49,797 nt of DNA from a virus. A model generated the notes under the pieces. That model was not told the DNA's origin and ran no database searches. It saw only the letters and a list, made by a program, of their open reading frames with translations. Shown one piece after another: positions 1-6,684 of this stretch. How positions within the stretch are numbered: position 1 is the stretch's first letter; the number at the start of each line of letters is the position of its first letter. Where the stretch lies: the IMG/VR virus record IMGVR_UViG_3300037587_000281, positions 1-49,797 of that record. The stretch is one strand, 5' to 3'. A program made the position numbers and the translations under genes.

Positions 1-127
1 TCGTGATGTGATATAATGGCCCAATAGCCAAGTTGGCTGACAAATAAAAGTGGGTCACTTAAATGTCAAAAGAAAGAAAGTTAAATCCTAAACAGGAGAA
101 ATTCGCACAAGAAGTTGTATTGAATGG
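1..127. repeat. Terminal overlap, left copy
   Basis: These 127 bases are identical to 49671-49797, so the two ends join and the molecule is circular or circularly permuted (49,670 bp unique). The repeat starts inside the terS promoter and runs into the terS gene. A 127-base overlap is a common assembler k-mer length, so it is more likely an assembly overlap than a true packaged terminal repeat. Confidence 0.95.
9..60 (+). promoter_or_regulatory. Extended -10 promoter and leader hairpins for terS
   Basis: TG-A-TATAAT at 9-17 is an extended -10 box; its upstream part lies across the circle junction just after the terminator at 49641-49661. Bases 17-23 (TGGCCCA) can pair with 51-57 (TGGGTCA, one G-U), which covers the weak ribosome-binding region of terS. 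A second hairpin, AGCCA/TGGCT, lies at 26-30 and 34-38. The predicted transcription start near base 24 falls just after the 5' arm, so only read-through RNA could form the long hairpin. Confidence 0.6.
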
Positions 128-533
128 CGGGGATAAAGTCAAAGCAAGGGCGGCCGCAGGTTACAGCACAAAAATGAGCAACCCATCACAAGGCGTTGAC
201 GCTGACAAGTTATACAATCATGCTAAGATATCGCTAAGAATAGCGGAACTCCAAATAGAAGCAGATAAGATAGCAAAGGAATCATTCACAATAAGCGTAG
301 GGCAGCGCTTAAGGTGGCTAAATGAGATTACACTTGCTGGGCTATCAACTTATGTGGATCAAGGCGGAAACAAGCGTAGAGAGAACCTAACCGCATCCAC
401 TGGCGCAATAAAAACGATGAATGAAATGATAGGCACATCAAAAGACGATGATGACCAAGCGCCATCACTAGAGATAACATTCCAAGTTAAACAACCGGTC
501 AAGGAAGTTAAAATAACAAATGCTAAGCCTTAG
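63..533 (+). CDS. terS: Terminase small subunit
   Basis: This 156-residue protein begins with the Terminase_2 pattern (LNPKQEKFAQE followed by KVKARAAAGYS), the helix-turn-helix that recognises phage DNA for packaging. In this family the small subunit binds DNA and hands it to the large subunit at the portal. The C-terminus ends in an acidic patch (DDDDQ) and a variable tail that probably contacts TerL. The gene overlaps terL by 14 bases. The ribosome site is weak and lies inside a potential hairpin. Confidence 0.9.
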   Translation: MSKERKLNPKQEKFAQEVVLNGGDKVKARAAAGYSTKMSNPSQGVDADKLYNHAKISLRIAELQIEADKIAKESFTISVGQRLRWLNEITLAGLSTYVDQGGNKRRENLTASTGAIKTMNEMIGTSKDDDDQAPSLEITFQVKQPVKEVKITNAKP

Positions 534-1800
534 TCATTCGCAAGACGTATTCCTTAATGGTTTAAATACGAAGTTTCGTGCATACGTGGGCGGATATGGA
601 TCGGGGAAAACTTTCGTTGGCTGCCTGGATTTATTGATATTCTTTTCAAAACACCCAGGCACAAGGCAAGGCTATTTTGGCCCGACTTACCCATCGATAC
701 GAGACATATTCTTCCCAACGTTCGAAGAGGCGGCGGAACTAATGGGTTTTGATGTTGATATTAAAGAATCAAACAAAGAGGTCCATGTTTATCGCAACGG
801 AAAGTATTACGGCACTGTTATTTGTCGCTCAATGGAAAAGCCATCTAGCATTGTAGGATTCAAGATATCACGCGCCCTTGTTGATGAAATAGACACCTTA
901 ACAAAGATTAAAGCTGAGCAGGCATGGAATAAAATAATATCAAGACTTAGGCTTAAGATAGAAGGTGTCGAGAATGGTATTGGCGTCACGACAACGCCAG
1001 AGGGGTTCATGTTTGTTTATGAGAGATTCAAGCGCAACCCGACAGAATCATACTCAATGGTTCAAGCCTCGACCTATGAGAACGAAGAATACTTACCAGA
1101 CGACTACATCTCATCACTAAAAGAAAGCTACCCAGCAAGCCTAATAGATGCTTACATCGACGGCGACTTTGTTAACTTAAATAGCGGTACTGTTTACCAT
1201 GAATTCGACAGAGATTTAAATAAGTCAGATGAGCTAATGCAAGATGGGGAACATTTATACATCGGTATGGATTTTAACGTTGGCAAGATGTCAGCCGTTA
1301 TTCACGTTAAACGCGGTGATGACGCTCATGCAGTCGATGAAATCATGGGAGCTTATGATACGTCAAATATGATACAGCTCATTAAGGATAAATACTGGAC
1401 GTACAGCAACGGCAAGTACAATAAGACGCGCAATCTATACATCTACCCAGATGCGAGCGGCGATAGCAGAAAGACGGTGGACGCAAGCACAACGGATATT
1501 GGACTGTTAGAGCAGGCTGGTTTCTTTGTGATAGTCGACGGCTCAAACCCAAGAGTTAAAGACCGCATCAACTCAGTGAATGCTATGTTTAAAAACGCCA
1601 AGGGAGAGCGGAGGTACTTTGTCAATCCGAATATGTGCAGATTGACAGTTGAAGCCTTTGAGCAGCAAGCATATAACGCCAACGGCGAGCCGGATAAAAC
1701 AAAAGATACCGACCACCCAATAGATGCGGCTGGTTACTTTATTGTGCATGATTACCCGATTGTTAAGCCGACGATGGCACCGCGTATCCGTCACTTTTAA
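520..1800 (+). CDS. terL: Terminase large subunit (packaging ATPase and nuclease)
   Basis: At 426 residues this is a full-length large terminase. The Walker A motif GGYGSGKT ends at Lys30-Thr31, Walker B is ALVDEID with Asp122 and Glu123, and the coupling motif is TTTPEG. The C-terminal RNase H-fold nuclease shows acidic residues in GMDFNVG (Asp251), YPDASGD (Asp311) and HPIDAAGY (Asp402). It pumps DNA into the prohead and cuts concatemers. The start follows from the 14-base overlap with terS, usual for this pair. Confidence 0.95.
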   Translation: MLSLSHSQDVFLNGLNTKFRAYVGGYGSGKTFVGCLDLLIFFSKHPGTRQGYFGPTYPSIRDIFFPTFEEAAELMGFDVDIKESNKEVHVYRNGKYYGTVICRSMEKPSSIVGFKISRALVDEIDTLTKIKAEQAWNKIISRLRLKIEGVENGIGVTTTPEGFMFVYERFKRNPTESYSMVQASTYENEEYLPDDYISSLKESYPASLIDAYIDGDFVNLNSGTVYHEFDRDLNKSDELMQDGEHLYIGMDFNVGKMSAVIHVKRGDDAHAVDEIMGAYDTSNMIQLIKDKYWTYSNGKYNKTRNLYIYPDASGDSRKTVDASTTDIGLLEQAGFFVIVDGSNPRVKDRINSVNAMFKNAKGERRYFVNPNMCRLTVEAFEQQAYNANGEPDKTKDTDHPIDAAGYFIVHDYPIVKPTMAPRIRHF

Positions 1801-1881
1801 CGACTATGACGCATTACGTTACCGCGCTACGTCATTAACTCGACAGCCAGCAATGCCAAGGGTTAAGATGTTTTAGGATGG

Positions 1882-2136
1882 CTATAAAATTACTTCCGAG
1901 ATATCGGATAGCATTAATTTAGCTAGATATGACATTTCAAGCCGCTCAACTAAGAGGTCAGGCGTGAACTTACCAGTATCAACAAACCTCCAATGGCAAG
2001 CGAATGGTTTAAAAACCTCAACATCCCGCTTGCTCTTGAAGAATATCCCCGTTTCTATCGTGACGGTTGCTTTGAAGCAATAATTCAAAACTGAATTGCC
2101 AGATTTTTCTATTAATCTAAAGTTGCTTATTTTCAT
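1882..2136 (-). CDS. Hypothetical accessory protein, 84 aa
   Basis: I do not recognise a family. It lies on the minus strand inside the plus-strand late block, with a good ribosome site (AAGGAGTGAGAG) before its ATG. It follows another minus-strand small gene (2170-2337), and the two probably share one transcript from the 2340-2400 region. The sequence alternates charged and aromatic residues and has no membrane segment. Its position next to a Cro-like regulator suggests an accessory (moron) unit. Confidence 0.6.
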   Translation of the reverse strand: MKISNFRLIEKSGNSVLNYCFKATVTIETGIFFKSKRDVEVFKPFACHWRFVDTGKFTPDLLVERLEMSYLAKLMLSDISEVIL

Positions 2137-2169
2137 TCTCTCACTCCTTAGCCTGTTAGGGCTGGTTAA

Positions 2170-2337
2170 TTACTTCCAGTTATTAATTCCGCGCCAATCA
2201 CCGTTAAAAAATTGCACTGGCTGATTGCCACTAATGTCAATTATCGAAATGTATTCATTGTTGCATTGCTTTATATCATCCTCTGAAATGGTTTCTGTCT
2301 TACTTACTGTTCCATCTTCCTGCGCTATTAAAAACAT
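2170..2337 (-). CDS. Small hypothetical protein, 55 aa
   Basis: This short minus-strand ORF starts MFLIAQEDG and ends GINNWK. The in-frame ATG at 2343 is possible, but the GAGGGG ribosome site is better spaced for 2337. It lies divergently from the HTH gene at 2464 and upstream of the 84-aa gene, consistent with a two-gene accessory operon. No family recognised. Confidence 0.5.
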   Translation of the reverse strand: MFLIAQEDGTVSKTETISEDDIKQCNNEYISIIDISGNQPVQFFNGDWRGINNWK

Positions 2338-2375
2338 CTTCATTCCCCTCAGTTAAAAGCCAACAATAATACATG

Positions 2376-2409
2376 TTGAGAATTATGTAAAGTAAAATTA
2401 TAACTTTAC
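2376..2409 (+). promoter_or_regulatory. Promoter and operator of the Cro-like regulator
   Basis: A -35 box TTGAGA (2376-2381) lies 17 bp before a -10 box TATAAC (2399-2404). A perfect 7-bp inverted repeat, GTAAAGT at 2387-2393 and ACTTTAC at 2403-2409, spans the -10 box. This is the geometry of an autoregulated repressor site for the HTH gene at 2464. It also sits between divergent genes, so it may control the minus-strand pair too. Confidence 0.65.
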
Positions 2410-2463
2410 TACAGCTATTAAAAGGGCTAGTATTAATCATCATATTAAATAAAGGGCATTACG

Positions 2464-2664
2464 ATGGACTTAGCAAAATCAACAAGAATAGGGCTGGCAC
2501 ACGCAAATCAAAGTCGAGCGTGGCTATCAAGAGAGCTTGAAGTGTCAAAGCAATACGTGTCGGATATCTGCAACGGCACATACGACCCAAGCACTAGCAA
2601 GATAGAAGACCTTGCTGCGATATTCGGCGTTAGCGTTTCTGAATTTATTAAGTGGGGAGAGTAA
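2464..2664 (+). CDS. Cro/XRE-type DNA-binding regulator
   Basis: The 66-residue protein is a single helix-turn-helix domain. The central part (LSRELEVSKQYVSDICNG, then LAAIFGVSVSEFI) is the standard XRE/HTH_3 layout of five helices. Proteins this small, lacking a dimer or cleavage domain, resemble Cro rather than CI. An inverted-repeat operator lies over its own promoter, so autoregulation is likely. It heads the accessory patch 2464-4670. Confidence 0.8.
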   Translation: MDLAKSTRIGLAHANQSRAWLSRELEVSKQYVSDICNGTYDPSTSKIEDLAAIFGVSVSEFIKWGE

Positions 2665-2665
2665 A

Positions 2666-3061
2666 GTGAGAGAGATTAAATTTAGAGGGCTAGATAGCGA
2701 AGGTAATTGGCATTATGGCAATTTACTACAATCTAAACCATTTAAAGATGGTCGAATTGACTGCTGGATTCAGCCTAAATCACTTTTATGCCTAGGTGCT
2801 ATATCAACGCCTACAAGTTCGTTCGTTAAGGTAATTGAGAAAACGGTCGGGCAATTCATCGGCATTAAAGATGAAAGCGGCGCGGAAGTTTTTGAGGGTG
2901 ATGAGTTAAAAACAGACACGGTAAATCAATATGTTGTTTATCGTGAAGATATGACCTTGTTTTGCATGAGAGTAAATAAATTTTCTGGCACAACATCAAT
3001 ACCAGCAGCCTGCGAAGTAATCGGCAACATCCACCAGAGCCCTTGGAATTTTGGAGAATAA
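2666..3061 (+). CDS. YopX family protein
   Basis: The start is a GTG just after the stop of the HTH gene, placed by the family N-terminus MREIKFRGLD and by the GGGGAG ribosome site. The middle, VGQFIGIKDESG followed by AEVFEGDEL, and the end, CEVIGNIHQSPW, are the conserved YopX blocks. YopX proteins are common phage and prophage accessory proteins whose function is not established. Length is 131 residues, normal for the family. Confidence 0.85.
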   Translation: MREIKFRGLDSEGNWHYGNLLQSKPFKDGRIDCWIQPKSLLCLGAISTPTSSFVKVIEKTVGQFIGIKDESGAEVFEGDELKTDTVNQYVVYREDMTLFCMRVNKFSGTTSIPAACEVIGNIHQSPWNFGE

Positions 3062-3064
3062 ACA

Positions 3065-3268
3065 ATGAATATAACATACCAATCAGTATCCGCCCTTTCG
3101 CTAACCATACTAGATGGCAAGCCAGACCTTGAGCTAGGCTGTCAAGTCGGTGATCTTAACGAAGGTATCCAGCCAACTTACGGAATGTGCGCAGAAGGCA
3201 TGGGCTTTGATACTTTTATTATGACGATTAAGTGGCAAGAATTCACAAACAAGAATATGTATTACTAA
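3065..3268 (+). CDS. Hypothetical protein, 67 aa
   Basis: It starts 3 bases after the YopX stop, behind a GGAG site, so it belongs to the same small operon. The sequence is slightly acidic and has no membrane segment or recognisable motif. Function unknown. Confidence 0.5.
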   Translation: MNITYQSVSALSLTILDGKPDLELGCQVGDLNEGIQPTYGMCAEGMGFDTFIMTIKWQEFTNKNMYY

Positions 3269-3281
3269 TTGGAGAATGAAA

Positions 3282-3521
3282 ATGATTAAATTTATTAAAA
3301 GCTTATTTACAAACAAGGCAGAGGTGGTGCTACATGAATTGCGTGAGTATAAGATTGCGCATCCCGACCCTGAATTTGTATTATTGAGAAAGAAAACGGT
3401 TTTATACCATGGTTTACGTGGCATAAAGATAGATAAGATAGAGGTTCCTTACTCGCTAATGTATGAGACTCAGCTATCTAGTTTATATCCAGGCTATAAA
3501 ATTTATGATTATAAGGCTTAG
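3282..3521 (+). CDS. Hypothetical protein, 79 aa
   Basis: The ATG at 3282 is preferred over the one at 3276 because the GGAGA site is then spaced about 7 bases away. The N-terminus (MIKFIKSLFTNK) is amphipathic and basic. The rest is rich in Tyr, Leu and Lys. No family recognised. It continues the operon from 2464. Confidence 0.5.
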   Translation: MIKFIKSLFTNKAEVVLHELREYKIAHPDPEFVLLRKKTVLYHGLRGIKIDKIEVPYSLMYETQLSSLYPGYKIYDYKA

Positions 3522-3523
3522 TA

Positions 3524-3586
3524 ATGACTGACCTACCCCGCGAACTCCAAGAGCAATTCGATAAAATTTTTGGGAGAAACAAATGA
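3524..3586 (+). CDS. Tiny ORF, possible leader peptide, 20 aa
   Basis: Twenty codons (MTDLPRELQEQF onwards) end in a TGA that overlaps the ATG of the next gene as ATGA. The arrangement would couple translation of the 3583 gene to it. It is too short for independent proof and may be a truncated relic. Confidence 0.3.
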   Translation: MTDLPRELQEQFDKIFGRNK

Positions 3587-4452
3587 GCAACGTTAAACCG
3601 ATGGTGGGTCAAGTTTGGGGTTTGCTATATGCGGATGGTAGCCATTACGAAAAGAGATCCATTTCTAGATTAAGCAACTCTAGAGTTCTATACACTGACG
3701 GATGTGGAGTTGAGCGGTGGTCTAATAGGTCTAAATTTATTGAGGATTACGAATTCATTCCGCAAAACGATTTGGAGTGGTTAGCGGTCAACGAGCCTGA
3801 ATGGAATAATGATTACTTCTTATTCATTGCTAAAGTAAAGGGTGATAGGGCATATTACCGCCAACTTCATGTTCTTAGCTATGCCCGCCAGCAATGGCAA
3901 AACATGCGCTACGAACTAGGCCTTGATGAGCCTAAGAATAAAACCACTTGGGCGGACTGTCCGTTTCCAACAATAAACATAAACTGCCCATGCACATTAA
4001 CACCACTAAAAAAGGAAACAAAAATGATTGATTTAAGAACGGCTAAAGTTGGGGATGAGTTTGTTGATAAAAACAGCAACATTGTTGAGTTGGTAATAGC
4101 TGACCATTCTGTAAGTAGATATGTTGGCAAGGGAGTTGGAGCGTGTGGCGGCAAAGTATTTTATGGAATTTATACAAATGAAGGTTGCAACGTCGATCAA
4201 CGATCATGCGGTTTAGCGTCAAAGCACGAGCCCCGCCACTGGCTTAAGGACCTTCCTAATACTGATTTATTTAGCTTATACAAAGCAAACTATATTTATT
4301 GTGATAAAACATTTGGCTGGAAGTCTGTTAGTCATAGTCAAATGACGCTAGACCTAGATGATGAATTAATGCCCACTCTAACCGGCGATGAGTGGAAGTT
4401 GAGCAAGATTAGCATTGTTGAGCTTCGGGCTTGGCAGGAGCAAAACAAATGA
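3583..4452 (+). CDS. Hypothetical protein, 289 aa, apparent two-unit fusion
   Basis: The protein looks like two phage-type units in one frame. Residues 1 to about 145 begin MSNVKPMVGQVW and end in a proline/cysteine-rich stretch. Residues 148-289 begin MIDLRTAKVGDEF, which looks like a normal gene start and has its own AAAGGAAA ribosome site before an in-frame ATG at 4024. The cell may therefore make both a full-length product and a 142-residue C-terminal product. Neither unit has a function I recognise. Confidence 0.6.
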   Translation: MSNVKPMVGQVWGLLYADGSHYEKRSISRLSNSRVLYTDGCGVERWSNRSKFIEDYEFIPQNDLEWLAVNEPEWNNDYFLFIAKVKGDRAYYRQLHVLSYARQQWQNMRYELGLDEPKNKTTWADCPFPTININCPCTLTPLKKETKMIDLRTAKVGDEFVDKNSNIVELVIADHSVSRYVGKGVGACGGKVFYGIYTNEGCNVDQRSCGLASKHEPRHWLKDLPNTDLFSLYKANYIYCDKTFGWKSVSHSQMTLDLDDELMPTLTGDEWKLSKISIVELRAWQEQNK

Positions 4453-4670
4453 TCGAGTTAAACCGTTGTCCTATCTGCGGAGAGAAACCATTCACATTTA
4501 CCAGCTCTGTGTCTGCTGCTGGGTGTGATTTTAATGCTTACATAGTGGAATGCGATGCTGATAATGACGGCACTCAAAACCCACCATTTATTGGGCACAA
4601 CGTTAGCGCTTACGGGAAAAATGAGGCTGAGGCCAAAGAGCGATGGAATCAAACAGGAACTAACCGGTAA
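4449..4670 (+). CDS. Lar-like zinc-ribbon protein, 73 aa
   Basis: The ATG at 4449 overlaps the preceding TGA and has a CAGGAG site; it gives MIELNRCPICGEKP. The CxxC motif near the N-terminus and the AEAKERWNQ ending match the Lar (restriction alleviation) family pattern. In Rac prophage, Lar modulates host type I restriction-modification. Many phage relatives are annotated only by similarity, so antirestriction here is an inference. Confidence 0.65.
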   Translation: MIELNRCPICGEKPFTFTSSVSAAGCDFNAYIVECDADNDGTQNPPFIGHNVSAYGKNEAEAKERWNQTGTNR

Positions 4671-4694
4671 TAATTAGGCGCCCAATCAAACCGT

Positions 4695-4728
4695 GATACA
4701 ATGGCTCATTAACTAAACGTGAGCCATT
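4695..4728 (+). promoter_or_regulatory. Promoter with overlapping 9-bp hairpin for the MuF-like gene
   Basis: The -10 box TACAAT is at 4697-4702. Bases 4700-4708 (AATGGCTCA) are perfectly complementary to 4720-4728 (TGAGCCATT), just before the ATG at 4731. The predicted start near 4709 lies immediately after the 5' arm. Read-through RNA would fold the hairpin over the start region, and RNA begun here would not. Confidence 0.6.
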
Positions 4729-4730
4729 TA

Positions 4731-5882
4731 ATGTCCCATACCGATGACACCATTGCTGATTCAATCTTGCGCCGTGAATTTTTTTTACAGCGCTTCGCTT
4801 CTTTCCTCGTTAACAAAGAAGTAGACGGCACAATACAGGCTTTCTCTCGTAAACTACCATCATTGCTTAATGAGTTCGGTGACGCGCAGGATTTAACGCT
4901 AGGTGAGCGCAGGGCGGTAACTAAAGCAGTCACCGTCGAAATGGCCGCGCTATGGACTAGCATGTGGTCAGATATCACTGAGCAACTTGGCGAAATGGCC
5001 GTAATGGACGCGGCTCACGTTGCTGGTGTTTATGATCACCTATTAGGCGTGTCGCTAACATTGCCGGCCGATTCGGTTCTATTGGGCCATATCGCCAATT
5101 CAATCATGACGCTCACATCTGGGAAAAATGTTACAGCCGGGGTGTGGGCCAAATTCATCAAGGACAACACGGACGCAGCGACCAAATCAATTAATGGTGC
5201 CATTTGGAGCGGCTACACATCAGACTTAACCAACCAGCAAATAGCTCAATCAATACGTGGCACGTTTAATCGCTCAACTAAACTTTACCAGGGCGGCATC
5301 TTACAGGGTCGGGTTAGAGCGCAGGCCGACGCATTGGTTAGAACTGGAGTGTCGCATTTTTCTAATTCAGCAAGAGATAGGACCTACGCGGCAAACAAAG
5401 ATATCATCCAGTCTAGGATACTAATAGCCACGTTAGATTCAAGAACTACATTTATTTGCATGAGTAGAAACCTTAGAGAATGGGACATCGATGATCCAAA
5501 CTTCCCTCGCCTACCGTTTCACTTTAACGAGCGATCGGTTTATATCGTAAGAATAAAAGGCATACCACCACTAGAGGGAACAAAGCCCGCGATTGGAGGC
5601 AATAGAGGTACAGAAAAATCAGATTTCAATCGGAAATTCAGAGGGAAGCGCGACTTAGATGTTTATAACGTTAAACAAGTTGCGGCAGACACAAGCAGCG
5701 ACGCATTCCTAAGGCGCCAACCTCGATCATTCATAGAATCAACTCTCGGTGTTGCAAAGTCCAAGCTATTCCTTGATGGCGGATTTACACTTAAAAGATT
5801 TGTTGACGCGACTGGTAGAACTTTGGACCTTAAGCAGCTAAGAAAGATTGACGCGGCAGCATTTAAGAAAGCAGGAATATAG
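4731..5882 (+). CDS. MuF/SPP1 gp7-like minor head protein
   Basis: At 383 residues it resembles head morphogenesis proteins of the Mu gpF/SPP1 gp7 group. The key block is TLDSRTTFICMSRN (about 245-258), followed by LPFHFNERSVYI, corresponding to the DSRT..C...G and PPxHxxCRS motifs; the usual second Cys is absent here. These proteins sit inside the capsid near the portal. The gene precedes the portal, the reverse of the usual order, with a homing gene between them. An upstream GTG at 4719 is less likely because it lies inside the hairpin. Confidence 0.75.
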   Translation: MSHTDDTIADSILRREFFLQRFASFLVNKEVDGTIQAFSRKLPSLLNEFGDAQDLTLGERRAVTKAVTVEMAALWTSMWSDITEQLGEMAVMDAAHVAGVYDHLLGVSLTLPADSVLLGHIANSIMTLTSGKNVTAGVWAKFIKDNTDAATKSINGAIWSGYTSDLTNQQIAQSIRGTFNRSTKLYQGGILQGRVRAQADALVRTGVSHFSNSARDRTYAANKDIIQSRILIATLDSRTTFICMSRNLREWDIDDPNFPRLPFHFNERSVYIVRIKGIPPLEGTKPAIGGNRGTEKSDFNRKFRGKRDLDVYNVKQVAADTSSDAFLRRQPRSFIESTLGVAKSKLFLDGGFTLKRFVDATGRTLDLKQLRKIDAAAFKKAGI

Positions 5883-5896
5883 TTTTTAACTAAATA

Positions 5897-5998
5897 TGTT
5901 ATAATTAAATTGCGCCTAGCTTTAGCGGGTGAAAGTCAGGATTCATAGCCCTGATTGGCGCGCAACTTTTCAGCTATGATTAACCAGTTATGAGGTTA
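5897..5998 (+). promoter_or_regulatory. Promoter and structured leader of homing gene 1
   Basis: An extended -10 box TG-T-TATAAT lies at 5897-5905. The following leader can fold as an outer stem (TTGCGCC near 5911 with GGCGC near 5957) around an inner TCAGG/CCTGA hairpin. A second weak pair, TAACC (5981-5985) with GGTTA (5994-5998), covers the GAGG ribosome site, and a TATGAT box (5975-5980) lies directly in front of its 5' arm. Confidence 0.45.
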
Positions 5999-6000
5999 TT

Positions 6001-6627
6001 ATGTTTAAAGAAATTCCTGCAAGTAAAATGTCAACTTCAAGAAGAAGATTAGTCCATGGCGTTGGAATAAATGACGCTAAATATATTATAAATCCATTAA
6101 TAAATGGCGAGATGACAAGGTGCCAATTTTACAGTAGATGGAATAAAATGATAACTAGATGTTATTCACTCAAATTCCAAGAAAGAAATCCTACGTATAT
6201 TGGGTGTTCTGCCTGCCCTGAATGGTTGATTTTTTCTAATTTTAAATCATGGATGGAAAAGCAAGACTGGGAAAACAAAGAATTAGACAAGGATATAATA
6301 TCTCCCGGGAACAAGATTTACAGTCCTGAAAATTGCGCTTTCGTTCCAAAACCACTAAACGGATTAATAGTCGACCAAGCCACATCTCGAGGTAAATACC
6401 CGCGTGGGGTTTATTTTAACGAGCTGAGGGGTAACATATGTTCTAATATTAGCTATCAAGGGGTTAGCACACATATCGGAACTTTCAGCACTACTAAGGA
6501 GGCGTCAAGAGCATACATAAAAGCAAAGGTTGAAATAATATTAGCCGCAGTTGATGAGCAGCAAGACATTAGAGTTGCAAACGGTTTAAAGCTTCATGCT
6601 GACTTATTGTTAAGAGATATCATCTAA
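6001..6627 (+). CDS. HNH/AP2-type homing endonuclease-like protein 1
   Basis: This 208-residue protein is one of four relatives in this genome (also 18918, 26436 and 37712). They share the blocks GVGINDAxY, a W..M..RCYS segment, PTYxGC..C.EW, and LDKDI...GNK.YSPENC.FV. The last block resembles a degenerate HNH core. The C-terminus (YPRGVYFNELRGN through IGTFSTTKEASRAYI) looks like an AP2 DNA-binding domain. Proteins of this kind in phages are free-standing mobile endonucleases. It separates the MuF-like gene from the portal gene. Confidence 0.75.
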   Translation: MFKEIPASKMSTSRRRLVHGVGINDAKYIINPLINGEMTRCQFYSRWNKMITRCYSLKFQERNPTYIGCSACPEWLIFSNFKSWMEKQDWENKELDKDIISPGNKIYSPENCAFVPKPLNGLIVDQATSRGKYPRGVYFNELRGNICSNISYQGVSTHIGTFSTTKEASRAYIKAKVEIILAAVDEQQDIRVANGLKLHADLLLRDII

Positions 6628-6649
6628 GTTTGTGAGTAACGCTAACTAA

Positions 6650-6658
6650 TGGTAAAAT
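6650..6658 (+). promoter_or_regulatory. Extended -10 promoter before the portal gene
   Basis: TGG-TAAAAT at 6650-6658 matches the extended -10 pattern seen before many genes here. It lies 27 bases before the portal ATG, with a CGGGAC ribosome site between. No clear -35 box. Confidence 0.4.
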
Positions 6659-6684
6659 TGACTAAACTTTAACGGGACAAACTA

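Noticed and set aside
1-127. A true packaged direct terminal repeat
   Set aside because: The exact length of 127 bases equals a common assembler k-mer, and the repeat cuts through a promoter and gene. Assembly overlap of a circular map is simpler.
1801-4670. An integration module or attachment site near the Cro-like gene
   Set aside because: No integrase, excisionase or long repeat pair was found anywhere in the genome. The HTH gene alone does not show a temperate life style.
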